A DNA stretch of 64,000 nt, taken from positions 100,976,426-101,040,425 of the forward strand of contig CM041292.1 in NCBI GenBank assembly GCA_023052935.1. Direction: 5' to 3'. The position numbers were made by a program, and so were the translations under genes. The stretch is from Piezodorus guildinii (lineage: Eukaryota > Arthropoda > Insecta > Hemiptera > Pentatomidae). This document shows, in pieces, positions 21,978 to 32,800 of the stretch; position 1 is the stretch's first letter; each line of letters begins with the position of its first letter. Below the pieces are notes generated by a model that worked only from the letters and a program-made list of their open reading frames with translations, ran no database searches and was not told the origin of the DNA.

Positions 21978-24648
21978 TTACAAGAGGTCTCGAGGCCACT
22001 GCCGTTTCAACCTTCTAGGAGGATGGTAAGGATGTGTGGAGCTGGATAAGGATTGAGCTAGGGGATTAGGGTGATGGATAAGGTTCTGATGGAATTTAGA
22101 GAATTTTAATGGTATAAGGTCTAAAATAAATGGAATATTTAGGTCGCGGTGTAAGGTATGGTTGGATACATAATAAGGAGCATTAACTATTGTTCGGAGG
22201 ACTTTTGATTGGAAGGATTGAATGCGTTTGATGTTAGAAAATTTGGCTGTCCCCCACAGTTCAAGTCCGTAGGTCCAGATAGGTTTCAGTACTGTCTTGT
22301 ATATTAGCAGTTTGTTCTCGATAGATAATTTAGAATTTCTGTTCAGTAGTCTGTATAATTGTCCAAATCGTCGATTAAGTTCTTGTCGTTTAAGTCTAGT
22401 ATGCGGGTTCCAAGTTAGTCTTTTGTCCAGAAGGAACTGTGTCGGAGAAAGGAAGCGGAACGGAGTTAAAGAGAACTGGAGGGCAGGATTGTCTTCGAAG
22501 GGTAAAGGTGACATGTCTGCATTTGGATTGATTGACTTTGATCCTCCAGTTGTTACACCAGTCTTCAATTTGAGAAAGGTATGTTTGGAGGCCTGTAGAT
22601 GCAATTTCGGGATCTAAGTGAGAGGATAGGATAGCTGTGTCATCAGCGTACGTTGCTAGGAAGGTATTAGGGCAAAGAGGAATATCAGCCGTGTATATAT
22701 TGTAGAGGATAGGACCAAGGACACTGCCCAGAGGAACACCGGATTCGACTGGATAATAATTGGAATATTCTGCACCACAACGAACTCGGAAGGAGCGATT
22801 TGATAGATAGGATCGGAGGACTAGGTATAAGGATAAGGGTAAATGGTTTTTGAGCTTAAAGAGCAATCCCGGGTGCCACACCCGGTCAAATGCTTGCGTT
22901 ATGTCCAGAAATGCACCCGAGCAGTACTCCTTGTTCTCAAGGGCAGAGGAAATATGGTCAACGACTCGGAGCCCTTGCTGAACGGTTGAATGTTGGGAAC
23001 GGAATCCAAACTGATGGGAAGGAATAGTGTGGGATCCTAATAACGGTAATATTCGTTTGAGGAGGATTTTTTCAAAGATTTTTGAAAGGATTGGGAGTAG
23101 GCTGATAGGTCTATATGATGTCGTAGTGTTAGGAGGTTTACCTGGTTTTAGGAAGAGAATTATTGTGGAATGTTTCCATAAGAGAGGAAAATGAGTAGTG
23201 CGTAGAATGGAGTTGTAAATATATGTAAGAAATATAACGGCTTTAGATGGAAGCTGTCTGAGAATCTGAGGAGTGAGGAGATCGTATCCAGGAGATTTAC
23301 GGAGTGCAAGTTTTCGGAGAAGATATTTGACCTCAAAGGGATTAACTGCTTTAGGAGGTAATGAAAGCGGGATTGGAGACTGAAGGAACTGTTCCACTAC
23401 TGCAGTGTGGTTTGGATTGGATTCTGAATGAGGTGTGAAGACTTGGGAAACGTATTTGGCAAGTTCCTCGGCTTTGTCTTCATCAGATGCAGCCCAGGAA
23501 CCATTACTACGACGGAGGGGATGGGAAATATGGTGGGATTTTAGAATTTTCTTGGTGACATTCCACAGGGAATTGTCACAAGCCGAAAGAGAAGAAAGGA
23601 AGCAACTAAAGGATTGGGAACGGAAGGTCGCCAGCTCCCTCTTTAATTGTCTACAATAAAAGTTATAGGAGCGGCGATCTGTGGGGTGACGGGTGCGTTG
23701 CCATAAGGATCTGGATTGGCGTTTGGTGCGGATGAGGTCTATGAGGTGTTGTGGTAAATGATTTTGGTTATGACTTATCTGGGAGTGCTTGGGAGAGGAG
23801 GCAGTCCAAACAGCTTGTTGAATAGCGATGGTGAAGGAGTTTACGGCATCGTCAAGGTCATCTGGAGTTTTGAGTTTCACTCTGAGGTCAATATCACTGG
23901 TCAGGATTTGGCGAAAAAGGTCCCAGTTTACCGGTCCTCTGATAAATGACGGTGGGGTGGGTTTAGGAATAGGAATTAGGGATACTTTAAGGAGCAATGG
24001 ACTATGGTCAGAGGACAGTTCATCAAGGCGAGTCACCGACATGTTTAGGGAGCCTAATCCGCTGTGAATGAAGAAGTCAAGGATGTCAGGATTACGGTTA
24101 GGATCAGTTGGCCAGTAGGTAGGGGAGTCAGGAGGCAGGAGGTTGAAACGTCTAGAGCTGAGTGCAGACTGTAAATTCCGCCCACGACAATTCGTGGATC
24201 TGCAGCCCCATTGTTGGTTTTTAGCATTCATGTCTGCACCCAGAATGAAGTGGTTTCCTAAGGAATTGAGGAAGGATTCGAATAGAATGTTGGAGATGGA
24301 ATGTTTAGGAGGGCAGTACGCTGATGCGAGGGTGATCGGAAAAGAAAAAGTCTTGATTACTATGGCGGTGCATTGTAGGAAATCATAGGAGGGAACTGGG
24401 AGTATATGGTGGGAGAGGGACTGGTGCACAATGACAGCAGTACCGGCATGGGCTTTTCCGTCTGGGTGGTCTGTACGGTATGTTACGTAGTGAGGTATTT
24501 TAAAGAACTGTTTAGTGGTTAGTCTAGTTTCAGTAATAAGTGCTACATCAACGTTTTTGTCTTGCAATAAAGCTGTAAGTTCGTCAGTGTGATTTCTAAC
24601 ACCATTCGCATTCCAAAGAAGAATGGACAAGGAGTTAGGTGTAGTCAT
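21978..24648 (-). pseudogene. J1 ORF2: endonuclease-reverse transcriptase, one frameshift
   Basis: The first 750 codons (24648 to 22396) hold the APE endonuclease (LWNANGVRNH, ITETRL, ILGADMNAKNQQWG, LSSDHSP) and RT palm (YRPISLLP, HQFGFRSQHST, FLDITQAFDRVW, SGVPLGSVLGP, ATYADDTAIL with YADD at 22639-22650). Near 22432-22441 a deletion of about 16 bp removes the segment encoding RYLGLL in copy 1 and shifts the frame. The rest continues in another frame (the C-terminal part of 22604-21978) from LLDKRLTWNPHTRLKRQ to RRLKRQWPRDLL. The motif following AG/SGVP reads GVPLG rather than GVPQG, a departure from the usual glutamine. ORF2 starts inside the end of ORF1 (14-bp overlap). Confidence 0.92.
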
Positions 24649-25960
24649 TTAAGGATTTTTTTAAGGAAGGGATTAAATTTGATACGAGATTAGTAAGTAG
24701 TGATATTAGCGGCATAACAAGGGATTTGATTTCAGTGATGAAGGATGTCATCAAACTTGTAAGGTCTGTGACATTTGATGGAGGAGGAATATGAGAAATT
24801 TGATGCGGATGAGGTTTTTGAGGGTTGGGTAAATTTTGAGGAATAGGTGGTTGTGGAAGGGGTTCAGGATTTTGAAGTATGCGTTGTTCCGGCGGGGCCT
24901 CTTTGTTCTGGTTCCCACCTCCAAGTAGATGGGCAAATGTTACATTGGAATCAATTGTTTTTGAAGGTTGTCTTCTGCTTCTGATCGGTTCAGCTGTTTC
25001 ATCCAGATTCTGAGGTTTTTGGTATCTGCTTTTGAGGTTCTTGTAGATTTGACATCCCTTGTAGTTAGCCGGGTGGTCCTCGAGGCACAGAGCACATACA
25101 GCGGGTGTTGATCTTAATCGTGTACATTCTTCTGATTTATGTTGCTCACCGCATTTCACACAGCGTGGTGTGTGGTGGCAGTAAGTTCTCGTATGACCAT
25201 ATGCCTGACAATTATGGCACTGAACTATTTCTTTCTTAGTGTAAGGTTTCTCAACTCTTACACTAGTATAGTACAACCTATTGAGGTCGTAAATTTTTTC
25301 AACTCCTGCTGATGGTTCCAGGTCCACGAAGAATAGAGGCAGTGGAATTTTATCTTTTAGGACATTGGTCACTTGCCGCACTTTATAGCCTATCTCCGTC
25401 AGTTCTTCTTTGATAGCTGTAACTGGTGTCGAAGGGTGTAGGTTTCTAATTACAACCCTTAAAGCTCTCTCCTGGCGCAACTGATAGGTAAGAAAATCAG
25501 CTTTGGTCTCAGTCAGATATTTCACTATTTTTCTGTAGCTTTCGGCGGTAGTCGGGGATATTTTAGTAACACTGGTTCTACTTATACAAGAATAACTATT
25601 AGGATCAGTTACTTTGTTTAAATGCGCACACATCAGTTGAAAATTTTTAATATTTTTAACAAATATTGGTGGAGGTAGTGGTTCCCTAGGTATAGGAGAA
25701 GATTCCATGGTTTCTTTTTCATTTTGGAGGATCTGAAATGGATTCGGTGTAAAAAACGGCGATTCGTCAGTTAATCCTTGTGATGATGTGCTAGGCTGTG
25801 GTTCAGATCCTAAAGAGGTAGCTGAAGCGGTCGCTGGTGGAATCATTTTTTTATTATTTTCACGGGGAGGTCTCTGTTTTGTAGGAGACGAAATTGAACC
25901 TGCAGATCTAGATCTTTTACTTGTAGCTTTTGAGGACATAACTTGATGAAAATATCTCAT
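24635..25960 (-). CDS. J1 ORF1: gag-like protein (copy 2)
   Basis: 441 residues, uninterrupted, closely similar to the ORF1 at 14735-16051 along its whole length. It has the RRM-like segment (ALRVVIRNLHPSTPVTAIKEEL) and the knuckles CHNCQAYGHTRTYC, CVKCGEQHKSEEC and CALCLEDHPANYKGC. It differs at the C-terminus: an extra base in the A-run just before the stop moves the ribosome past the family's TAAATG junction, adding LNDYT and creating a 14-bp overlap with ORF2. Copies 1 and 3 have the abutting TAAATG, so that arrangement is probably ancestral and the overlap secondary. Confidence 0.92.
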   Translation of the reverse strand: MRYFHQVMSSKATSKRSRSAGSISSPTKQRPPRENNKKMIPPATASATSLGSEPQPSTSSQGLTDESPFFTPNPFQILQNEKETMESSPIPREPLPPPIFVKNIKNFQLMCAHLNKVTDPNSYSCISRTSVTKISPTTAESYRKIVKYLTETKADFLTYQLRQERALRVVIRNLHPSTPVTAIKEELTEIGYKVRQVTNVLKDKIPLPLFFVDLEPSAGVEKIYDLNRLYYTSVRVEKPYTKKEIVQCHNCQAYGHTRTYCHHTPRCVKCGEQHKSEECTRLRSTPAVCALCLEDHPANYKGCQIYKNLKSRYQKPQNLDETAEPIRSRRQPSKTIDSNVTFAHLLGGGNQNKEAPPEQRILQNPEPLPQPPIPQNLPNPQKPHPHQISHIPPPSNVTDLTSLMTSFITEIKSLVMPLISLLTNLVSNLIPSLKKSLNDYT

Positions 25961-25962
25961 TG

Positions 25963-25965
<3 letters not shown>

Positions 25966-26023
<58 letters not shown>
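25966..26023. repeat. 58-nt poly-A (poly-T in element sense) in J1 copy 2 5' UTR
   Basis: A pure homopolymer directly upstream of ORF1. Copies 1 and 3 have only a short T-rich TTATTATTATTTTC segment at this place, so this is an expansion private to copy 2. Confidence 0.95.
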
Positions 26024-26025
<2 letters not shown>

Positions 26026-26345
26026 AAAAATAATAAATAAATAATGAGATGAGAATGAGAAGGAAAGATAATAAAAGAAAGATAAGTTAAGGAAAAGCAA
26101 GCCCGAGCTTGCCGAGCTAGCGGCAATCAGCTGATCAGTGACCCTCCTTTCACTTTTCGCGATTCTACAAAGTAAATTATAACTTTGCTTACCGATATTT
26201 CTCTAATATTCACTGCTGTGGTTTTCTTGAAGTCTAATGATGTTTTCCAGACTGAACTCAAGCGAATTCCTACTGAAAAGAGCAAAAATCTGAGAGACGA
26301 AGTAACGTATGACTGTTATCATCGAGCGCATCAGCTGTTCTCCGC

Positions 26346-26355
26346 CATTTGTTTC
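26346..26355. repeat. Target-site duplication (J1 copy 2, 5' side)
   Basis: CATTTGTTTC, identical to 21697-21706. Confidence 0.75.
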
Positions 26356-26606
26356 TAACGAATCTAATAATCCTTTAAACTTTTTTCAACTTTAAGTTTA
26401 TTTAATAGTTCTTAAATTGATTTTAACAGCCATAAAACTTGATGACAAGCAGTAAGGATAATAGCTCCAAAAAATAAGATGGAGTAAAAACTTTGATTCT
26501 AACTTTTTTTTAATGATTTTCTTTACCTCCACACCTAACTGGAACTAGGTAGAACCGGAGACCATTTATAGCAAATTATTAAAATTTATAACAATAATAT
26601 GGATAT

Positions 26607-26608
<2 letters not shown>

Positions 26609-26694
<86 letters not shown>
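26609..26694. repeat. (TA)n microsatellite, ~86 bp
   Basis: Perfect TA repeat. It creates an artefactual tyrosine/isoleucine ORF on the minus strand. Confidence 0.97.
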
Positions 26695-26695
<1 letters not shown>

Positions 26696-27404
26696 TCGTG
26701 CGTGTATTTATTGCTTTGGAAAATAAATGAGCTCGATGACTTATGAATATTGATTAACTTGAAGGAGTAAAAGGAGTTTCGGAGAGCTTGCAATAAAAGC
26801 TTCTGCCAGGGGTTGGGGTTCGGAAAGCCGACACCAGATGCTGAAGTTTATTAAGGCTGGCTCTCTATGGTACTAGCCAAGTTTCCAGAATAATTTTGGA
26901 AATAATTAAATTCTAAATATCATAAGCCTCGTTAAATTAATTCATTAAATTTTTTTTTTTTTTGCGTCATCCATAAACATAATAACCGATAGTCAATCGT
27001 ATCGTCTATTCAAGAAAAAATAATATTAAATGTATGTCACATGATTCTATATATAAAACCAATTAAAGAGAACCCGGTTCCTAAAAGTTTATATCGTCAG
27101 CAAACACCCAATTCGCTCTAAATGAAATTAAACCAATTACATAAACCAATAAAACGAATGTCAGAGTGGATTGTATTCTGCGAACTGTTAACGGATTCCA
27201 CCATTTATCAGCAGTTAGTTTTGATGATGTAAAACTTAAAATGTTTGTTGTTCTTTTCAGCAAATCAGAAGTTTAAAAAATATTACGTCAAAAACTACTA
27301 TTGGTATTAGAGTGGTAATAAAACTGCAACATTATAGAACAATTTAAAAGGCCAGAAGAAATTCCTATTTGTCAGTGAATTTTTAGTCCTTCGTATAACA
27401 CTGC

Positions 27405-27600
27405 TTTGCAAGTTCAATAAATCTTCATCTATATTTATAAACGAAAGTGCCATTTTCTGGTCATCGCGGTTTCTCAAAAATGACTATGGTTGTGATTTTG
27501 AAATTTTTCCTGGAGGTTCGTCTTACCATTTAGATGTGCAATAAGGCTGCTTTTGGGAAAATTCGTTCTCTAAGTGGTTAAATAAAATAGATTTCTAAAT
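27405..27600 (+). repeat. Dispersed repeat D, copy 1
   Basis: Shares an ordered series of blocks with 32560-32800: TGCAARTTCAATAAA, TTTATAAAYGAAGT.., TCTCAAAAAT.A, TTAGATGTGCA.TAAGG and TCTAAGTGGTTRA. The start (TCATCTATATTTATAAACGA) resembles 5' ends of some insect Helitron-type repeats. No CTRR 3' end was found, so the class is open. Confidence 0.6.
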
Positions 27601-27770
27601 CTTTGTGACCGCCCGGAGCAGTTTAGCGGCCAGTCACCATTGAGCTCCACCGGCTTCGCAATGAAGTAAATTAAGAATTGTACGTGTTTCAAGAGCTGTG
27701 AAATTTATGTAACCATTTTATATATTATGTTTATAACAAATGTAATTTTACCAATAAAATAAAAGGAAGG

Positions 27771-27772
<2 letters not shown>

Positions 27773-27842
<70 letters not shown>
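27773..27842. repeat. (TA)n microsatellite, ~70 bp
   Basis: Perfect TA repeat ending in TATAAGAATAT. Confidence 0.97.
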
Positions 27843-27844
<2 letters not shown>

Positions 27845-28017
27845 AATATATCTGAGCCTGCAACAAGTAAAGAAGCGGTTACCCCTCGGTGTGGAGATTG
27901 GCCATAAGGTTATATACACCCAGCGGGTCAAGGCTGTGGCGTCTTTTATTTTTACTCTTTTTTTTTTTTTTCCGTCTTTATCTTATTATAAAATTGACAC
28001 AACCAGTTAAAATGCAG

Positions 28018-28962
28018 AAGTAGCAGTAGGACCAGCACAGGACGCCTCAGCGAAAATAGTTGTAGACTTAAGAAAATCGGCATCATGGTGAATCCCTCAA
28101 AGACGGATGCCATCGTGATGTCATTTCAAAGAAACAAAAAACCAGTACCCAAGACATTTAACGTTGAAAAAACGGACCACCCTATATCACAATCGATACT
28201 CTACCTAGGGGTAACACTAGGCAGACACCTCACTTCCTCTAGACATACTAGGACAAGATTGAAACTGGCTCGACAAAAAAACGCATGGGCTCTACCACTT
28301 GCTGACGTCGCCGCAGCTCTCCTTAAGACTGAAACTACTGCTTTACAAAGCGATGATCAGACCTACTATGCTCTACGGTGCTCCACTATTAAGATACTTA
28401 TACAAGAGTACACTCAATAGACTGCAGAGCTACCAGAACTCCGTCCAAAGGCGGATCGTCAGAGGCACCTCCTATCTAAGGGCAAAGAACACCATAATCT
28501 ACCTTCACTACCAGAAAATTTTTGATGGACTGAAAGCCTGTTTCAATCCCATATTCAGAGATATAAAACCACCACCCAGACCTGGGAGGTGGCAAAAAGT
28601 AGCCCCCTTGGTTGATGTTCTCGCCGAGGGAAGGGTCTGGACTCTGCAGTCTGAACCCAGTTTAGAAACAAAAATGAATGATCCCTCCCCATTCTGTAAA
28701 TAATAGTCAAAAAGGACTTTAAAACCCAAAAAGAATAACAAGAGCATTTAGCTCACAATGACAAAACAAATAAAAATAAAATATAAATGCATTGGTTTGC
28801 CTTTATTTTTATTATATTATAATATAAAACCTTAAAATACCTACGGGTAGTAGAAGGAATTATGAGATAGCTTGTGTATATATTAATTAATTCTTATTAG
28901 TTCCTATGTATATATTGTGTTTGTTGCAATAAATAAACGGTAGGGTGAAAAAAAAAAAAAAA
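28018..28962 (+). pseudogene. 5'-truncated non-LTR element, RT C-terminal part (J3 group)
   Basis: Frames read VNPSKTDAIVMSF, SILYLGVTLGRHLTSSRHTRTRLKLARQ, then after a shift LTSPQLSLRLKLLLYKAMIRPTMLYGAPLLRYL, and a C-terminal stretch KIFDGLKACFNPIFRDIKPPPRPGRW. Two overlapping ORFs (28085-28420 and 28299-28703) record one frameshift near 28300-28380. The catalytic YADD region is absent (5' truncation). A ~250-bp 3' UTR ends in AATAAATAAACGGTAGGGTG and a 14-nt poly-A (about 28948-28961). No convincing target duplication was seen. The 28085-28420 reading frame is otherwise open, so the insertion is not very old. Confidence 0.85.
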
Positions 28963-30659
28963 TGTGTCTTCTCTTCGCCTTCGTCCTAAACTCTCACAAA
29001 GCTGTTTAATGAACTCAGAAATGCTTTCCTTGGTTCAACTCTTATATGTGTAGTTATTTTTGTTCACCCTTTCGGTTCTTTCTTTCCTCCCTCAAGGAAC
29101 GGGGTGCATAGCTTCTACCAATGTGCATCTATGAGGGTACCTAGTGACCACTGCTGCTGTGCTATTTCCGCACGTGGTGAATTTCTATATCTTATCCAAT
29201 GCTGCTGCTGTGCTACAACCACACAGGCGGTAACCCATCCATTCTGGTCCACTCTGCTGATTGGTTGGTGCAAAATTTCCCCGATCAACCAGGGTACCTT
29301 TTCTTAGGTGCTGCGACTCGTGCTTAAACCACGGCGAGCACCCAACTCTATCTTATCACTCCTTGATGGACAGGCATTGGCGAGGCCTTCTGAAGACCTG
29401 TCACTGAAGTAATACACCTCACTCGACAAGGTAAAACGAAATTGGTTCTTGAATAACTCGAAATAATTCTAACTAATTTAATTTAGTCAAAGATACAATA
29501 TCGATCCAGTAAAAGTAGGCATGCCCAAATTACTCAATATATTTTAGCTTTAACGTAAGCGTAGGTTATTGGATTGATCCAACGAATGGGAAGCTTTTCA
29601 TTAAAAAAAAAAAAAAACTTTGTTAAATATAATTTTTAAAAACATAAGTTTTATATTTCTTGCCAAGTATGACAAAAAGCTGTATCCATTGTATGAACAG
29701 AAAGTTGGAATTTTATGTTCCTTTTTTTTTGTTTGAATGATTTAAAAACCATATTTTTTAATTTTCATTTTTAAATCTCAAGCATTGATGGACTGAAGGC
29801 GACACCCACGGGTCGGAAAAAGTAGCATTAAGGTTGAGAACGTTTGAAGACAACATACAAGGGCTAAGGGACTGGGGTGATCCATTGAATAGGGCTCTGT
29901 ATACTATTCCACGGATCGGAACCCAGCAGGAATAAAACCGAAGCTTACAAGCTAAAGGACAAATACATTATCGGTATACGGTTTTTCATCAGTAAGTACG
30001 ACAATCTTGTCTGTGTGTGTATTACAGTGAATAATGCCTGAAATACTATAGAGGGCCCAAATGTGCGAAATAATAGAGCAGCATGAACCGACTAACAAAC
30101 CTAACAATCTAACGAAAATGGGCGTGTGATCATGCCACAATTGCTTGCATCTTAATCACAATAGACACAAGTTGATTGAAATCAACAACGAAAATTGGCG
30201 CCGGTTTGTAGTTAATAAAGTTAGCATAGTTTACACCTGTTAACACAGTGTTGATATCTCCTTAGTTCCTTTAGTCACGTATTCGAGTACGAGCTAGATA
30301 TTGAATATTCTGCTCATTCGAAATTTCTGATCGGTTATATGGACAAAGAATATCTCCATTGGCATAGAAAAATTCAATCATGAGGTTGTGTTGCGCATCA
30401 GGAAAACTTTAACTACCATAAATTAAAACACCACTTGAACCACTGAGCGGATAGCTTATCAGCACGCACCCAGATTCAAAACTGTTCCTGAAATCTGAAA
30501 TATAAAAAACAACCACAATCTATTCGGCGAGACTCAGTTATTCCTGTAGGGTAATTTCAGATAATCACTTCCTTCATTCCACGTTCAACGTACGCTGATG
30601 AGATCATCGCCACTCTGGCTTTATGTTGAACAAGTACTGCCAAAAATAAAATGCTAAAT
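28963..30659. other. Unassigned region
   Basis: A less AT-rich stretch (about 29080-29420) has a cysteine-rich 67-codon ORF with no family I recognise. The rest shows no domain. Since a Helitron helicase remnant starts at about 30660, part of this may be unrecognised Helitron sequence. Confidence 0.35.
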
Positions 30660-31125
30660 GTAACAAGATCCACCCACTGAAACATTCTCGAACCAATTGG
30701 TTGATGTTGGCGATGGATAAGTAAATACTGGATGCATGAAGTTGACCACTAATTTCGCAAAATGCTCTCATTGGCCACGATGTGTGTAAAAGTGTAGACG
30801 TCGACGATTTAAACTTCAACATACAACAGCTGTTTCGAGGCGACTTGGTAACTTACAAATCGGTCGATTCGGTTTGCGGTTCAATCGAAGCTGTAAATTT
30901 TCCAACAGAGTTTTCGAACTCACTAGATTTGTCGAGTCACCATACCTTATACCTTCTACTACTGAAAGTTGTATCTCCGGGTTTTTTATTTTGTTAGTTC
31001 ATTGTTGGTCATTAAAAATTTACAAAAAAACATTATCGAAATCACTGTTTTGAAAGACGAATTCCGAGGCGAAAATGATTCGTTACCACGAAGTCCAATG
31101 ATCCCCTCTGATAAGCCAATTTAAT
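30660..31125 (+). pseudogene. Helitron-type Pif1-like helicase remnant
   Basis: Three consecutive blocks match the C-terminal part of Helitron RepHel helicases. First, a decayed ILEPIGW.MLAMD-like segment near 30690. Second, DVDDLNFNIQQLFRGDLVTYKSVDSVCGS followed by EAVNFPTEFSNSLDLS and LLLKVVSP (30790-30985), the counterpart of the usual N-D-D-V-D-x-I-N ... YPTEFLNSL ... LKVG-P pattern. Third, after a shift, IIEITVLKDEFRGENDSLPRSPMIPSDKP (about 31035-31120), the counterpart of the GxFxGEDVLIPRIPMIPTD motif. Helicase motifs V and VI, which would follow, are not found. The host Pif1 gene is an unlikely source because these motifs are Helitron-specific. It is dead through stops and shifts. Recognition is from memory of the family pattern, not alignment. 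Confidence 0.75.
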
Positions 31126-31946
31126 TCTAACGCTTTCAAATTGTCTTGAATGTAAAAAAGTATATTACATTATTTTACTTTACATTTAACTTTTAAGTGA
31201 TTAAACTATGAATATATATGTTACTTAAATGAAATGCATTTAATTGATGGAATGAGTAGGTGGTTTTTAGCCATTCACTGAAGTAAGTCATAGTTTGGTC
31301 ATACAAAGGTAAACAAAAGTGCCAACTTAACCATTAAGGACTTTCTTATTTAGCCATGCCAGCAAAGATGCCGTAAAAAAGATCTTTTATTATTTTTAAT
31401 CAATCTTATTATTAAATTCTTTATATAAACCAGACTATATAAATGTTTACAGTGCAAGTATGAGCCCCAATCCCACTAAGCCTAGCCCGTGTATAGGAAA
31501 CGAGTTCAACTGCAGCAAATGATCATACGATTATTCCGTATATTAAAGGAAATTGTATGATAAAATGCCTTAACAACCAATATTTCTAAAATAAAATATT
31601 AATTATAAAACCGTTCGACATGATAGAATGGAAATTTTCCATAGTTTAAAGTGCGAGATGTAATAAGAAATATTCAGGCTCCCAGAATAGTCAAGCTGAA
31701 TACCCACCGATCCCTCTTCTTGACACTAAGTAACTAGATCAATGAAAGTGATATCACCATTGGAAGCCCCCTAAACCTATCCAGCTCCCTGCAACCCGTG
31801 GAAGGTAGGGCTCAGATGGCCTTCCTTAGTCTTATTTTTCGTATCATCATTTCATGTCTTCACTGGCCAAATGGTAATTTTAAACGTTGTAAAATAAATT
31901 AAAATCAATGAGTAAACGTTTCATTTTTAAAAAGAATCTGAGGAGC

Positions 31947-32522
31947 GCAACACACGACTTTCACTTACCTCACCGTTTTATCCTTTAGTTGGATATCGAA
32001 TTCATTCAACTTTTATATTTACCTGTTTCTTAGCAATGATATGATACGGCCAATTTTATCAAATCTACAAAATCAAAGGTACTTTATACGATGAAATTTG
32101 AAAATATTAGCATTTAATCCCTGTCAAACTATTTCAATCAGAATGAAACCTACATGATCTGGAAGCCCGTCCAATTTTATATCGATATAATGAATTAAAT
32201 CAAAATCTTTAAAGCCGTTTTTGAGAAAATCGAAAATAGGTACAAAATGCATAGCATCAAGTGGCTCTTCTAGTCACCTGTTTTTGATTAAAAAGTTGCT
32301 GTAACATCTCGGGCGTATAGTTATCTTAAATATGAAATGTCAGTTTCATAGGACTTTTCGTTTTTGCGCTGGACTTACTACACACAGACCTTAATGTGGG
32401 ACTTGGTCATTTGGACTCAGGAAATCCTAAAACGTGTATTTCAGTTGAAAACTGGAATTCATAAATTTTCACGATCGCAATACTTTCCCCTTACTACGTA
32501 TATAAGTAAGTTAAAGTAAAAG
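31947..32522 (+). mobile_element. Family A repeat, copy 5 (internal deletion)
   Basis: Left end GCGCAACACACGACTTTCAC then TTACCTCACC joins directly to CGTTTTATCCTTTAGTTGG, skipping about 300 bp present in other copies. The right half is well preserved: AGCATTTAATCCCTGTCAAA, TTGCTGTAACATCTCGGGCG, GGGACTTGGTCATTTGGACT, CACGATCGCAATACTTTCCC and TATAAGTAAGTTAAAGTAAA. Both termini are present, so it is a deletion derivative that may have moved as such. Confidence 0.85.
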
Positions 32523-32559
32523 TTATTAAACGAATGGAGCTCTCGCACATAAATGCATT

Positions 32560-32800
32560 ATGCAAATTCAATAAACTTATATTAACAATACGTATCAATA
32601 ATAATAATAATATATGTTTATAAATGAAGTTACCATTTCACTTACTTTTTTGTCCATAGCAGTGTCTCAAAAATTATTATAGTTGTAATGCTAAAATATT
32701 TTCTTGGGGATTCGCCTTACAGACTAGATGTGCACTAAGGTTAGGTTTGGAAAAATGTGTCTTCTAAGTGGTTGACAAAAAATATATTTCTAAAACCTTT
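32560..32800 (+). repeat. Dispersed repeat D, copy 2
   Basis: Second copy of the repeat at 27405-27600. It begins TATGCAAATTCAATAAAC and has a short AAT-rich expansion near 32595 not present in copy 1. Confidence 0.6.

Larger units (their letters stand above)
21707..26345 (-). mobile_element. J1 Jockey-type non-LTR retrotransposon, copy 2 (near full length)
   Basis: Inverted relative to copy 1. In minus-strand order: 5' region (26338 back to 25961) beginning CAGCTGATGCGCTCGATGAT, ORF1, ORF2, a 3' UTR closely matching copy 1, and a 28-nt poly-A (poly-T at 21707-21734). A 10-bp CATTTGTTTC duplication flanks it. Seven bases (26339-26345) lie between the family's usual 5' start and the duplication, as with non-templated or extra bases at retrotransposon 5' junctions. 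The 5' region contains a 58-nt homopolymer absent from copy 1. ORF1 is open and ORF2 carries one frameshift. Confidence 0.92.

Noticed and set aside
25917..26126. Phe-rich 69-codon ORF
   Set aside because: Reads the 58-nt homopolymer in the 5' UTR of Jockey copy 2.
26566..26793. ORF rich in Tyr/Ile on the minus strand
   Set aside because: It is the translation of a (TA)n microsatellite. The same applies to ORFs at 41518-41748, 51936-52127, 58086-58286 and 63747-63962.
29104..29307. Cys-rich 67-codon ORF
   Set aside because: The cysteines come from repeated GCTGCTGTGCTA-like sequence, not from a spaced zinc-finger pattern.
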